A program made the translations under genes and the position numbers. Below are positions 8,842 through 16,692 of a stretch of DNA of 64,000 nucleotides, in pieces. Source of the DNA: Microbispora amethystogenes (GTDB lineage Bacteria; Actinomycetota; Actinomycetes; Streptosporangiales; Streptosporangiaceae); contig NZ_BOOB01000009.1 of the NCBI RefSeq assembly GCF_016863015.1, positions 62,001 through 126,000 of the forward strand. The letters run 5' to 3'. The notes beneath the pieces are model-generated. The model did not search any database. It was given only the letters and a program-made list of their open reading frames with translations, and was not told the origin of the DNA. Every line of letters starts with the position of its first letter. Within the stretch, counting starts at the first letter, position 1.

Positions 8842-8855
8842 ACTACGCCTGTAGT
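8842..8855. promoter_or_regulatory. TetR operator copy 2 (ACTAC-N4-GTAGT)
   Basis: ACTACGCCTGTAGT repeats the architecture of the site at 8820 exactly 22 bp away, so both lie on nearly the same face of the helix. It ends 11 bp before the TetR start, which fits autoregulation. Confidence 0.75.
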
Positions 8856-8866
8856 GCGCCCGTACG

Positions 8867-9451
8867 ATGGGGGCCGTGAACAGTCAGCGGGCGGTCCTCG
8901 TCGCGGACGCGGCCATCGCGATCCTGGCCGAGCGCGGCATGCGGGGGCTGACGCACCGGGCGGTCGACGAGGCCGCCGGTCTCCCTCCCGGGTCCACGTC
9001 GAACTGCGCCCGCACGCGTGCGGCGCTGCTGGAGCTGACGCTGGCCCGGCTGTCCGAGCGCGAGGCGGCGGCGCTCTCCACGGTCGTGTCCGGCCTCCCG
9101 TTCGGCGAGGGGGGCGCCGGTGACCTGACGGACCTGCTCGCCGCCTTCGCGTACGCGGCGATGACCGAGCACCGGGAGACCACCGTCGCCCGGTACGAAC
9201 TGGCGCTGGAGGCGACCCGCCGGCCGGAGCTGCGCGGGCTGTACGACGAGCTGGGCCGCCGCATCCGCGAGCCCGCCGTCGCCATGCTGGCCGCCGCGGG
9301 CTCGCCCGACCCCGTACGCCGGGGCGGGCAGATGGTGGCCTACGTCGAGGGCCTGCTGTTCGACGCGGTGGCGGGCGCGGGCGGCACCCCGTCCCCGGAG
9401 GACCTGCGCGCGGCCTGCGAGGACCTCATGAGCCTGTTCCTCCGGAGCTGA
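8867..9451 (+). CDS. TetR-family transcriptional regulator
   Basis: 194 aa. The N-terminal helix-turn-helix is AAIAILAERGMRGLTHRAVDEAAGLPPGSTSNC, the usual TetR pattern but with SNC where most have YHYF/YRHF in the recognition-helix tail. The C-terminal part is a ligand-binding helical domain. It is divergent from the FAD monooxygenase, which it probably represses through the ACTAC-N4-GTAGT sites. ATG 8867 is used here; GTG 8876 is an alternative start. Its 3' end overlaps the convergent GNAT gene by 26 bp. Confidence 0.9.
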   Translation: MGAVNSQRAVLVADAAIAILAERGMRGLTHRAVDEAAGLPPGSTSNCARTRAALLELTLARLSEREAAALSTVVSGLPFGEGGAGDLTDLLAAFAYAAMTEHRETTVARYELALEATRRPELRGLYDELGRRIREPAVAMLAAAGSPDPVRRGGQMVAYVEGLLFDAVAGAGGTPSPEDLRAACEDLMSLFLRS

Positions 9452-10040
9452 GCAACGCCGCGAACCGGCCCTCCAGGCGGGCGCGATGGGCCGGCCACTC
9501 GTCGTCCAGGACGGAGTAGAGCGGGCTGTCGCGCCAGGTCCCGTCGGGGCGGCGCAACTGCCGGCGGAGCACGCCCTCCCGCACCCCGCCGATGCGCTCG
9601 ATGGCGGCCTGCGACCGCAGGTTGCGGATGTCGGTCCGCAGCACGACGCGATTGAACCCGAGAGCGAAGGCGTGGTCGAGCAGCAGGATCTTGCAGTCGG
9701 TGTTCACGCCCGTGCGCCAGTGGGCCCTGGCGTACCAGGTGGACCCCACCTCCACGCTCTCGTCGAAGCCCGCGACGTCCCAGTAGGCGGTCGAGCCGAT
9801 CGCCCGCCCGGTCTCCTTGAGGATCACGGCGAACTGGGTGGTCAGCGGCCTGGCGAGGAGGCCCGCCACGTGGCGGTGCATCCCCTCCTCGGCAGCCGGG
9901 AAGAGCCGCGGACTGAAGCGCCACACCTCCGCGTCGTCCCGGCCGGCCGCGTACAGGTCGGGGACGTGGCCGAGGGTGAGGGGCTCCAGCCGTACGACGC
10001 GGCCGTCGAGCACGACGGGCGCGGGCATCTTCGCGGTCAT
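9426..10040 (-). CDS. GNAT-family N-acetyltransferase (RimJ/RimL-like)
   Basis: 204 aa. Begins with the RimJ/RimL-type VVLDGRVVRLEPLTLGHVPDL and has the acetyl-CoA region around GVNTDCKILLLDHAF and NRVVLRTDIRNLRSQAAIERIGGVREGVLRRQ, the hallmark of this subgroup, which acetylates protein N-termini, amines or small molecules. Start ATG 10040 places the domain at the N-terminus; a longer frame to 10133 would run into the divergent operator. It is convergent with and overlaps the TetR gene at 8867. Confidence 0.88.
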   Translation of the reverse strand: MTAKMPAPVVLDGRVVRLEPLTLGHVPDLYAAGRDDAEVWRFSPRLFPAAEEGMHRHVAGLLARPLTTQFAVILKETGRAIGSTAYWDVAGFDESVEVGSTWYARAHWRTGVNTDCKILLLDHAFALGFNRVVLRTDIRNLRSQAAIERIGGVREGVLRRQLRRPDGTWRDSPLYSVLDDEWPAHRARLEGRFAALLSSGGTGS

Positions 10041-10132
10041 GCGGCCGACGCTACCGAGCGCGTACGGCGCGGAGAACGGCCACTTCGGCGGCGTCGGCGA
10101 GGACCACTTGCGCGGCGCCGTGTCGACACGCA

Positions 10133-10148
10133 TACCGGCTGGTCGGTA
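10133..10148. promoter_or_regulatory. TetR-type operator before the acyl-CoA dehydrogenase operon
   Basis: TACCGGCTGGTCGGTA, arms TACCG/CGGTA. It matches the site at 15423 (TACCGACTGGTCGGTC) in 14 of 16 bases. It ends 10 bp before GTG 10159, so a repressor bound here would block initiation; the transcript may be nearly leaderless. Confidence 0.8.
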
Positions 10149-10158
10149 CGCTCACGGG

Positions 10159-11154
10159 GTGGACGCCGACCCGCCCGGCCTCGATCTCGCCCGCCTCGCC
10201 GGGCATCTCCAGCGCGCGGGCCTGACCGAGGGGCCGCTCACCGCCGAGCTGATCGTCGGCGGAAGATCCAACCTCACGTACGTGGTCCGCGACGCCGAGC
10301 GGACGTACGTCGTGCGCCGACCGCCGCTCGGCCACGTTCTGGCCACGGCCCACGACATGGCGCGGGAGCACCAGGTGATGAGCGCACTGCGCGACACCGC
10401 GGTCCCCGTGCCGCGCATGTTCCATCTGTGCCGGGACGCCGAGGTGATCGGCGCGCCCTTCTTCGTGATGGAGCACGTCGAGGGCGGGCAGCCGCCGCTG
10501 ACCCCCGCCCTCGCCCACGCGCTGGTGGACGTGCTGGCCGCGCTGCACTCGATCGCTCCCGGGAGCGTGGGGCTCGGCGACTTCGGCAGGCCGGAGGGCT
10601 TCCTGGAGCGGCAGGCCGCCCGGTGGAAACGGCAGCTCGACGCCTCCCGCAGCCGGGACGTCCCCGGCTTCGACGACCTGTACGAACGCCTCATCCGCGA
10701 CGTACCCCCTCAGGGCGGCTCGGCGATCCTGCACGGCGACTTCAAGCTCGGCAACACGCTGGTCGCCGGCGGCGAGGTGCGGGCCGTGCTCGACTGGGAG
10801 ATGTCCACACTCGGCGACCCGCTCACCGACCTGGCGCTGTTCCTCCTGTACGGCGAGGTCGCCGCGCTCGACCCCGCCGCGGGCCGCGCCGTCGGCGCGG
10901 TGGTCGAGGCCGGGGGTGAGGCGCCACCCCTGCCGATCGAAGCGGGGGCGGACCTCGCCGCACGCTACGGGGAGGCGTCCGGGCGCGACCTGTCCCGGTT
11001 CGGCTGGTACACCGGCCTCGCCTGCTTCAAGCTCGCGGTGATCGCCGAGGGCATCCACTTCCGGCATGCGATGGGCCTCACGGTGGGGGAGGGCTTCGCC
11101 GGGATCGGCGAGCAGGTCGCCCCGCTCGTCGCCCGCGGGCTCATGGAGGTCTGA
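10159..11154 (+). CDS. APH-like phosphotransferase (ACAD10/11-type kinase partner)
   Basis: 331-aa aminoglycoside-phosphotransferase-fold kinase. Motifs: ATP-side LIVGGRSNLTYVV, catalytic loop ILHGDFKLGNTLV (HGDxxxGN) and metal-binding AVLDWEMSTLGDP. Proteins of this subgroup sit beside or are fused to acyl-CoA dehydrogenases (ACAD10/ACAD11), where they phosphorylate 4-hydroxyacyl-CoA so the dehydrogenase domain can eliminate phosphate; the same role is likely here but not proven. GTG 10159 is chosen because the domain starts immediately; the open frame upstream overlaps the GNAT gene and operator. Its TGA abuts the ATG of the next gene, indicating an operon. Confidence 0.88.
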   Translation: MDADPPGLDLARLAGHLQRAGLTEGPLTAELIVGGRSNLTYVVRDAERTYVVRRPPLGHVLATAHDMAREHQVMSALRDTAVPVPRMFHLCRDAEVIGAPFFVMEHVEGGQPPLTPALAHALVDVLAALHSIAPGSVGLGDFGRPEGFLERQAARWKRQLDASRSRDVPGFDDLYERLIRDVPPQGGSAILHGDFKLGNTLVAGGEVRAVLDWEMSTLGDPLTDLALFLLYGEVAALDPAAGRAVGAVVEAGGEAPPLPIEAGADLAARYGEASGRDLSRFGWYTGLACFKLAVIAEGIHFRHAMGLTVGEGFAGIGEQVAPLVARGLMEV

Positions 11155-12372
11155 ATGCACTTCGCGTTCGACGAGAGGACGGAGGAGCTGCGGGCGCGGC
11201 TGCTCGCCTTCATGGACGAGTGCGTCCACCCGGCCGAGCACGCCTTCCACGAGCAGGCGGCCCAGGTCCGGGCGGCGGGCGGCTGGGGTCCGCCGCCGCT
11301 GCTGGAGGACCTGAAGGCCGAGGCCCGCGCGCGCGGCCTGTGGAACCTCTTCCTGCCCGGAGAGCGGGGCGCGGGCCTGACCAACCTCCAGTACGCGCCG
11401 CTCGCCGAGATCATGGGCAGGTCGCCGGCCATCGCGCCGCCCGCGACCAACTGCGCCGCCCCCGACACCGGCAACATGGAACTGCTGGCGGAGTTCGGCA
11501 GCGAGCGGCAGCGCGCGGAGTACCTGGAGCCGCTGCTGGCCGGGGAGATCAGGTCGGCCTTCGCGATGACCGAGCCCGAGGTGGCCTCCTCCGACGCGAC
11601 GAACATCGCGACCTCCATCAGGAGGGACGGCGACGAGTACGTCATCAACGGCCGCAAGTGGTACATCACCGGCGCGATGGACCCGAACTGCCGGGTCTTC
11701 GTCGTGATGGGCAAGACCGACCCCGAGGCGCCCCGGCACCGGCAGCAGAGCATGGTGCTCGTCCCGCGCGACACCCCCGGTCTCACCGTGCGGCGCGGCA
11801 TGACCGTCTTCGGGTACGACGACGCCGACCACGGCGGCCACGCCGAGGTGGTGTTCGAGGACGTACGCGTGCCCGTGGGCAACCTGGTCGGCGAGGAGGG
11901 CGGCGGCTTCGCCATCGCCCAGGCGCGGCTCGGGCCGGGCCGGATCCACCACTGCATGCGGCTCGTCGGCATGGCCGAGCGGGCGGTGGAGCTGACCTGC
12001 CGCCGGGTGCTGTCGCGCGAGGCGTTCGGCGGGCCGCTGGCCCGGCAGGGGGTGGTCCAGGACTGGATCGCCGAGTCGCGGGTGCGCATCGAGCAACTGC
12101 GCCTGCTGGTGCTCAAGACCGCCTGGCTGATGGACACCGCCGGCAACCGGGGCGCGCACACCGAGATCCAGGCCATCAAGATCGCCGCACCCGCGACCGT
12201 GGAGTGGATCCTGGACAAGGCGATCCAGGCCCACGGCGCCGCCGGGCTGAGCCAGGACTATCCCCTCGCCGCGCTGTGGGCGGGCGCACGGGCCCTGCGG
12301 TTCGCCGACGGCCCCGACGAGGTCCACAAGCGGTCGCTGGCCCGCCGCGAGCTCAAGAGACACATGGGGTGA
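11155..12372 (+). CDS. Acyl-CoA dehydrogenase (ACAD10/11-like)
   Basis: 405-aa FAD enzyme of the acyl-CoA dehydrogenase family. The family signatures are present: [32 protein letters not shown], and the C-terminal [35 protein letters not shown]. The N-terminus ([24 protein letters not shown]) and the kinase gene in front fit the ACAD10/11 group that handles 4-hydroxyacyl-CoA. Start codon directly follows the previous stop (TGAATG), so it is translationally coupled. Confidence 0.92.
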   Translation: MHFAFDERTEELRARLLAFMDECVHPAEHAFHEQAAQVRAAGGWGPPPLLEDLKAEARARGLWNLFLPGERGAGLTNLQYAPLAEIMGRSPAIAPPATNCAAPDTGNMELLAEFGSERQRAEYLEPLLAGEIRSAFAMTEPEVASSDATNIATSIRRDGDEYVINGRKWYITGAMDPNCRVFVVMGKTDPEAPRHRQQSMVLVPRDTPGLTVRRGMTVFGYDDADHGGHAEVVFEDVRVPVGNLVGEEGGGFAIAQARLGPGRIHHCMRLVGMAERAVELTCRRVLSREAFGGPLARQGVVQDWIAESRVRIEQLRLLVLKTAWLMDTAGNRGAHTEIQAIKIAAPATVEWILDKAIQAHGAAGLSQDYPLAALWAGARALRFADGPDEVHKRSLARRELKRHMG

Positions 12373-12379
12373 TCTTCTG

Positions 12380-13552
12380 GTGACATGGGATGAGGCGTCG
12401 GTCGCCCGGCGCGCCGCGGCCTTCCTCGCGGAGCATGACCCGGCGACGGTGGACCGCCTGGAGTTCCTGCGCGCCCGGTTCGACGCGGGGCTCGCCTGGG
12501 TGCACTTCCCCGAGGGGCTCGGCGGCCTCGGCGCGCCCCGGGAGCTGCAGGCGGTGGCCGACCGGGAGCTGAGGGGCACGCCCGACAACCAGCCGGGCCG
12601 CATCGGCATCGGCCTCGGCATGGCCGCCCCGACGATCCTCGCCTTCGGCACCGAGGAGCAGAAGAGGCGCTTCCTGCGTCCCCTCTGGACCGGCGAGGAG
12701 GTGTGGTGCCAGCTCTTCAGCGAGCCGGGCGCCGGTTCCGACCTCGCCACCCTGGCCACCCGCGCCGTACGCGAGGGTGACGAGTGGGTGGTGGACGGCC
12801 AGAAGGTGTGGACGTCGAGCGCGCACACCGCCCGCTGGGGTCTCCTGCTGGCCCGCACCGACCCCGGCGTGCCCAAGCACCGCGGGCTGACCTACTTCGT
12901 CTGCGACATGCACGCGCCAGGCGTCGAGGTGCGCCCGCTGCGCCAGATCACCGGCGAGGCCGAGTTCAACGAGGTCTTCCTCACCGGGGTCCGCCTGCCC
13001 GAGGCGCTGCGGCTGGGCGAGGCCGGAGACGGCTGGCGGGTCGCGCAGGCCACGCTGATGAACGAGCGGGTCGCCATCGGCGGCATGCCGGTCCGCCGCA
13101 CCATGATGGAGGTCGTCGCCGACACCTGGCGCTCCCGGCCCGAGCTCCGCACCCACGACCTGCACCAGCGGCTGCTGCGGCTCTGGGTGGAGTCGGAGGT
13201 CATGCGCCTGACGGCCGCGCGGCTGCGCGAGCAGCTCGCCGCCGGGCACCCGGGGCCGGAGGGCTCGGGGATGAAGCTCGCCTTCGCCCGGCTGCACCAG
13301 GAGCTCTCCGGCCTGGAGGTCGAGCTGCTCCGCGAGGACGGCCTCGCCTACGACGACTGGACCTTCCGCCGCCCCGAGGCGGTCGACTTCCTCGGCCGGG
13401 AGGCGGGCTACCGCTACCTGCGGGCCAAGGGCAACTCGATCGAGGGCGGCACCTCGGAGATCCTGCGGAACATCATCGCCGAACGCGTGCTCGGGCTGCC
13501 CGCCGAGCCGCGTGCCGACAAGGACGTCGCGTGGAAGGACCTCCCCCGATGA
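12380..13552 (+). CDS. Acyl-CoA dehydrogenase, second paralogue
   Basis: 390 aa, acyl-CoA dehydrogenase of the FadE6/FadE29-like actinobacterial type. Signatures: QLFSEPGAGSDLATLATRAVR, DGQKVWTSSAHTARWGLLLARTD, and C-terminal KGNSIEGGTSEILRNIIAERVLGLP. Starts GTG 12380, 7 bp after the upstream gene, and its TGA overlaps the next ATG (ATGA). Such paired FadE proteins often form heteromers acting on CoA esters of bulky (steroid- or terpenoid-like) acids, and the third gene is the likely partner. Confidence 0.9.
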   Translation: MTWDEASVARRAAAFLAEHDPATVDRLEFLRARFDAGLAWVHFPEGLGGLGAPRELQAVADRELRGTPDNQPGRIGIGLGMAAPTILAFGTEEQKRRFLRPLWTGEEVWCQLFSEPGAGSDLATLATRAVREGDEWVVDGQKVWTSSAHTARWGLLLARTDPGVPKHRGLTYFVCDMHAPGVEVRPLRQITGEAEFNEVFLTGVRLPEALRLGEAGDGWRVAQATLMNERVAIGGMPVRRTMMEVVADTWRSRPELRTHDLHQRLLRLWVESEVMRLTAARLREQLAAGHPGPEGSGMKLAFARLHQELSGLEVELLREDGLAYDDWTFRRPEAVDFLGREAGYRYLRAKGNSIEGGTSEILRNIIAERVLGLPAEPRADKDVAWKDLPR

Positions 13553-14727
13553 CCCTGCTCTACACGGAGGTGGAGGAGGAGCTGCGGGCCGCCGTGCGCG
13601 ACCTGCTCGCCGACAGGTGCTCTTCGTCCGCCGTGCTCGGCCGCGTGGAATCCGGTGTCGAGTCCGGCATGCCGTACGACGCGGAGCTGTGGAAGACGCT
13701 GGCCCGCGACATCGGCGTGGCCGGGTTGCTGGTGCCCGAGGAACTCGGGGGCGCCGCTTCCGGTGCGGGCGGGGCGTCGGCCCGCGAGGCCGCCGTCGTG
13801 CTGGAGGAGCTGGGCCGCGCCGTGGCGCCGGTGCCGTACCTCTCCAGCGCCGTCCTCGCGACCCAGGCGCTCCTGACTGCGTGGGGAGCGGCGGGGGGAG
13901 AGGTGGCCGGGGAGCTGCTGGGCCGTCTGGCGGCGGGGGAGGCCACCGCCGCGCTCGCGGTGCCGTTCGCCGCCTCGCCGTACGCTCCGCCGGCCCCCGC
14001 GGTGAGCCTCAGTGAGGACGGCACGGTGACCGGCACCGTCGGCGGCGTGATCGGCGCGGAGATCGCCGACGTGCTGCTCGTCCCGGTACGGCTGACGCGG
14101 GGCACCGCCTTGTGCGCGGTGGAGACGTCCCCGGCCGGCACCGTGCAGGGGGCCGTACGGGTGGCCCCGGTCACCTCGCTCGACCTGACCCGGCCGATCG
14201 CGACGGTGTCGTTCGCCTCGGCCCCCGCGCGGGTCGTCGCCACAGCCGGCGGCCCGGAGACGCCGTGGGTGCGGGAGGCCCTGCTGCGCGGCGCGGGGCT
14301 GCTCGCCTCCGAGCAGCTCGGGATCGCCGAGTGGTGCCTCGCCACGACGGTCGCGTACGTCAGGGAGCGCAGGCAGTTCGCCCGGCCGGTGGGGTCGTTC
14401 CAGGCGGTCAAGCACCGGCTGGCCGACCTGTGGCTGGAGATCGCCGGGGCCAGGGCGGCGGCCCGGAACGCGGCCGCCCGGCTGGCGGAGGCGCCGGTCG
14501 CCGGGGACATCACGGTGGCCGTCGCCGTGGCGCAGGCGCACTGCGGAGCGGTCGCCGTCCACGCCGCCGAAGAGTGCGTGCAGCTTCACGGCGGCATCGG
14601 GATGACCTGGGAGCATCCCGCGCACCTGTATCTCAAGCGGGCCAAGGCCGACCAGATCGCGCTCGGCACCCCCGGCGACCACCGCGAGGCCCTCGCCGGT
14701 CCGGCGGACCTCCCCGCGCCGGTCTGA
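13549..14727 (+). CDS. Acyl-CoA dehydrogenase, third paralogue (probable heteromer partner)
   Basis: 392 aa, divergent member of the acyl-CoA dehydrogenase family. The middle domain is Ala/Val-rich and lacks the usual T-E-P-x-x-GSD FAD signature, but the C-terminal part is typical: RRQFARPVGSFQAVKHRLADL and CVQLHGGIGMTWEHPAHLYLKRAKADQIALG. In known FadE heteromers one subunit is degenerate in this manner. ATG 13549 overlaps the previous stop by the ATGA quartet. It is the last gene of the operon; the convergent TetR gene follows. Confidence 0.88.
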   Translation: MTLLYTEVEEELRAAVRDLLADRCSSSAVLGRVESGVESGMPYDAELWKTLARDIGVAGLLVPEELGGAASGAGGASAREAAVVLEELGRAVAPVPYLSSAVLATQALLTAWGAAGGEVAGELLGRLAAGEATAALAVPFAASPYAPPAPAVSLSEDGTVTGTVGGVIGAEIADVLLVPVRLTRGTALCAVETSPAGTVQGAVRVAPVTSLDLTRPIATVSFASAPARVVATAGGPETPWVREALLRGAGLLASEQLGIAEWCLATTVAYVRERRQFARPVGSFQAVKHRLADLWLEIAGARAAARNAAARLAEAPVAGDITVAVAVAQAHCGAVAVHAAEECVQLHGGIGMTWEHPAHLYLKRAKADQIALGTPGDHREALAGPADLPAPV

Positions 14728-14740
14728 CCGCTCGGGGCCG

Positions 14741-14776
14741 CTCCTCAGGGGGCTCTTCAGGGGGCTCTTCAGGGGC
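14741..14776. repeat. Three copies of a 12-bp unit over the TetR stop codon
   Basis: CTCCTCAGGGGG, CTCTTCAGGGGG and CTCTTCAGGGGC in tandem. The TGA of the minus-strand TetR gene (14771-14769) is in the third copy, and the 12-bp period keeps the repeated TGA in frame. Confidence 0.9.
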
Positions 14777-15392
14777 GCAGTGAGCCGAGCAGGAGGTCGG
14801 CGAAGTGGCGGCCGACCTCCTTGCCGGTCAGCGGGCCGTCGGGGTGATACCAGGTGCCGAGGTGGTGGACCGAGCCGAAGAAGAAGTCGACCACCATCTC
14901 GGCCGGGATGTCGTCGCGGAAGACGCCGTCGCGCTGTCCCTCGGCGACGAGGCCGCGGAACCGCTCGTGGTAGCGGCGCCGCTCGGCCCGCACGCTCCGG
15001 TAGGTCTCGGGGGCCAGCTGGTGCATCGACCTGAAGAAGATCTTGGAGTCGTCCAGGTTGTCGACCGTGGTCACGACGACGTCGGTCGCCGCCGCGTGGA
15101 GCCGCTCGGCCACCGGGCCCCCGGCGTCGGCGAAGCGGTTGAGCCGCTCCATCTGCAGGCGCAGCACCCGGGCGTAGATCTCGTGCAGCAGGTCGTCCTT
15201 GGACCCGAAGTAGTGGTACATCGCGCCCTTGGTGACCCCGGCCGCCGCGACGATCTCCTGGACCGAGGTGCTCTCGAAGCCCCGCTCGGCGAACAGCCGG
15301 GTCGCCTCGGCGAGCAGGCGCCGCCGTACGGGCTCCTCCGCGGGTGCGCCGCGATCGGCGGGTGCGGGGAGATTCGATGCACGCCGGGACAT
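14769..15392 (-). CDS. TetR-family regulator of the acyl-CoA dehydrogenase operon
   Basis: 207 aa with a canonical TetR DNA-binding domain: RRLLAEATRLFAERGFESTSVQEIVAAAGVTKGAMYHYFGSKDDLLHE. The C-terminal domain resembles regulators of fatty-acyl or FadE-type operons. ATG 15392 has a GGAGG (15396-15400) in front. An operator 31 bp upstream (15423) is nearly identical to the one before the phosphotransferase gene at 10133, so it probably represses both itself and the convergent operon, with an acyl-CoA as inducer (inference). Confidence 0.92.
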   Translation of the reverse strand: MSRRASNLPAPADRGAPAEEPVRRRLLAEATRLFAERGFESTSVQEIVAAAGVTKGAMYHYFGSKDDLLHEIYARVLRLQMERLNRFADAGGPVAERLHAAATDVVVTTVDNLDDSKIFFRSMHQLAPETYRSVRAERRRYHERFRGLVAEGQRDGVFRDDIPAEMVVDFFFGSVHHLGTWYHPDGPLTGKEVGRHFADLLLGSLRP

Positions 15393-15422
15393 CCCGACCT
15401 CCTTCGTCATCCGGCCCAAGCA

Positions 15423-15438
15423 TACCGACTGGTCGGTC
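15423..15438. promoter_or_regulatory. TetR operator before its own gene
   Basis: TACCGACTGGTCGGTC contains perfect 6-bp arms ACCGAC-TG-GTCGGT. It shares 14 of 16 bases with the site at 10133-10148 and lies just upstream of the TetR start. Confidence 0.85.
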
Positions 15439-15556
15439 GCCGCCTGGGGACCGCGCTGCCCGGGTAATGCGTTGTCCAAGGACTGGCGGAATCGCATTAC
15501 TTCCCTCACCTTAGGAGGGTTGGGATTCCCGCTCGGGTATCCCGGGAGAAAGCCGC

Positions 15557-16345
15557 ATGCAGACTGTGGGGGTTGGCGTGCCAAACGGTTCCATCTATGT
15601 GCCGAAAGACGAGAAGTTCACCGGCGCGTCGCCGCAGAACCTGTACGTGACGTTCTGGTTCGCCGGGCGCAAGAACCGGCTCCGGATTCGGGCCGCCATC
15701 GCGGTCGCGGGCTTCGTCGCGGGCAACATGCTGGGCTCGCGGCTCGGGCTAAATGCGTTCGTCGCGGGGGTCGTGCTGGGCGCGCTGGCGGGTGGCGTCG
15801 ACTGGTTCGTCGCCTGGCGCCTGTACGAGCGCACGGCGGTGTGGCGGGGCAAGCGCCGCGGTGAGGTGCGCACCGGGCGGCTGCTGCGCCTCATGCTGCG
15901 CCGGCACGGCTACCGGGTCATGGACGGCCGGGCCGTCCCCGGAGAGGCGTCGATCGACCACCTCGTCATCGGCCCCGGCGGCGTGTGGATCGTGGACAAC
16001 GAGGCGTGGTCGCCCGACACCCTCATCGCGCGGTACGGCGAGCGGCTGTTCTTCGACGAGAAGTTCGGCACCTCGGTCGCCAAGGGCCTGATCTCCGCCG
16101 CCGAGTCGATGGCCGCGCTGCTGACCAAGGAGACCGGGATCGCGGTGACGATCGTCCCGGTGCTCGCCGTACACGGCGGGAAGATCAAGTCCTGGGGCGG
16201 CGTCCTGACCGGCGAGGGGCTGACGGTCGCCTATCCCCGCCGGGTCGCGGGCTGGATCCGCGCCAACGGCACGACGGCGTACACGGAGGAGCAGATCGAC
16301 CTGCTGGCGCGCACGGCCGCCCGCATCCTGCGCCGCATGAGCTGA
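15557..16345 (+). CDS. Membrane-anchored NERD-domain-like protein
   Basis: 262 aa. Two adjacent hydrophobic helices (about residues 40-90, AAIAVAGFVAGNMLGSRLG and AFVAGVVLGALAGGVDWFVAW) are followed by a cytosolic NERD-like domain (about 100-210): RTGRLLRLMLRRHGYRVMDGR, then IDHLVIGPGGVWIVDNEAW. NERD domains have a restriction-endonuclease-like fold; the usual E-x-K pair reads DNEAW here, so the catalytic Lys seems absent and nuclease activity is doubtful. Homologues of this layout occur throughout actinobacteria without assigned function. It is the only gene between the TetR gene and the tRNA. Confidence 0.72.
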   Translation: MQTVGVGVPNGSIYVPKDEKFTGASPQNLYVTFWFAGRKNRLRIRAAIAVAGFVAGNMLGSRLGLNAFVAGVVLGALAGGVDWFVAWRLYERTAVWRGKRRGEVRTGRLLRLMLRRHGYRVMDGRAVPGEASIDHLVIGPGGVWIVDNEAWSPDTLIARYGERLFFDEKFGTSVAKGLISAAESMAALLTKETGIAVTIVPVLAVHGGKIKSWGGVLTGEGLTVAYPRRVAGWIRANGTTAYTEEQIDLLARTAARILRRMS

Positions 16346-16388
16346 TCGAAGCCGCCCCAGCCGACCGGGCCGTCGCTCCGATCCGATT

Positions 16389-16416
16389 TTGACTGCTCCG
16401 AGGGGTGCGATAACCT
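16389..16416 (+). promoter_or_regulatory. Probable promoter of tRNA-Lys
   Basis: TTGACT (16389-16394) and TAACCT (16411-16416) spaced by 16 bp, ending 11 bp before the mature tRNA. Confidence 0.55.
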
Positions 16417-16427
16417 CTAAGAGCTCT

Positions 16428-16501
16428 GCGCCGCTAGCTCAGTTGGTTAGAGCAGCTGACTCTTAATCAGCGGGTCCGGGGTTCGAGTCCCTGGCGGCGC
16501 A
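16428..16501 (+). tRNA. tRNA-Lys (anticodon CTT)
   Basis: Full cloverleaf: acceptor GCGCCGC/GCGGCGC, D arm GCTC...GAGC, anticodon stem GCTGA/TCAGC around loop CTCTTAA (anticodon CTT), and T arm CGGGG-TTCGAGT-CCCTG. The discriminator base is A at 16501. The genome reads ACCCA, so CCA is not encoded in register. Confidence 0.97.
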
Positions 16502-16508
16502 CCCATTC

Positions 16509-16540
16509 GAAAGCCCAGGTCGTCATCGGCCTGGGCTTTC
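16509..16540 (+). terminator. Terminator after tRNA-Lys
   Basis: GAAAGCCCAGG / CCTGGGCTTTC, an 11-bp perfect stem with a 10-nt loop and a short T run inside the 3' arm. Confidence 0.85.
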
Positions 16541-16692
16541 GTCGTTCACGAGCGTCGTGGTCGGTGCCGGTGGAACGAGGCCGTGGGCCTGTCCCGGCGC
16601 GCACCCGGGATCGGCCCGAAGTGCTACTCGAACGGCGCCGGCCGTACCTTCGGCCGATACCGCGCCGCGTTCGGGCCCCGCAGGATCAGGCC

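Noticed and set aside
10051-12876. 941-aa minus-strand frame over the phosphotransferase and acyl-CoA dehydrogenase genes
   Set aside because: Antisense of genes with intact family motifs; no recognisable protein features of its own.
13414-15423. 669-aa minus-strand frame opposite the third dehydrogenase
   Set aside because: Shadow frame; the TetR gene in another frame and the dehydrogenase on the plus strand explain the sequence.
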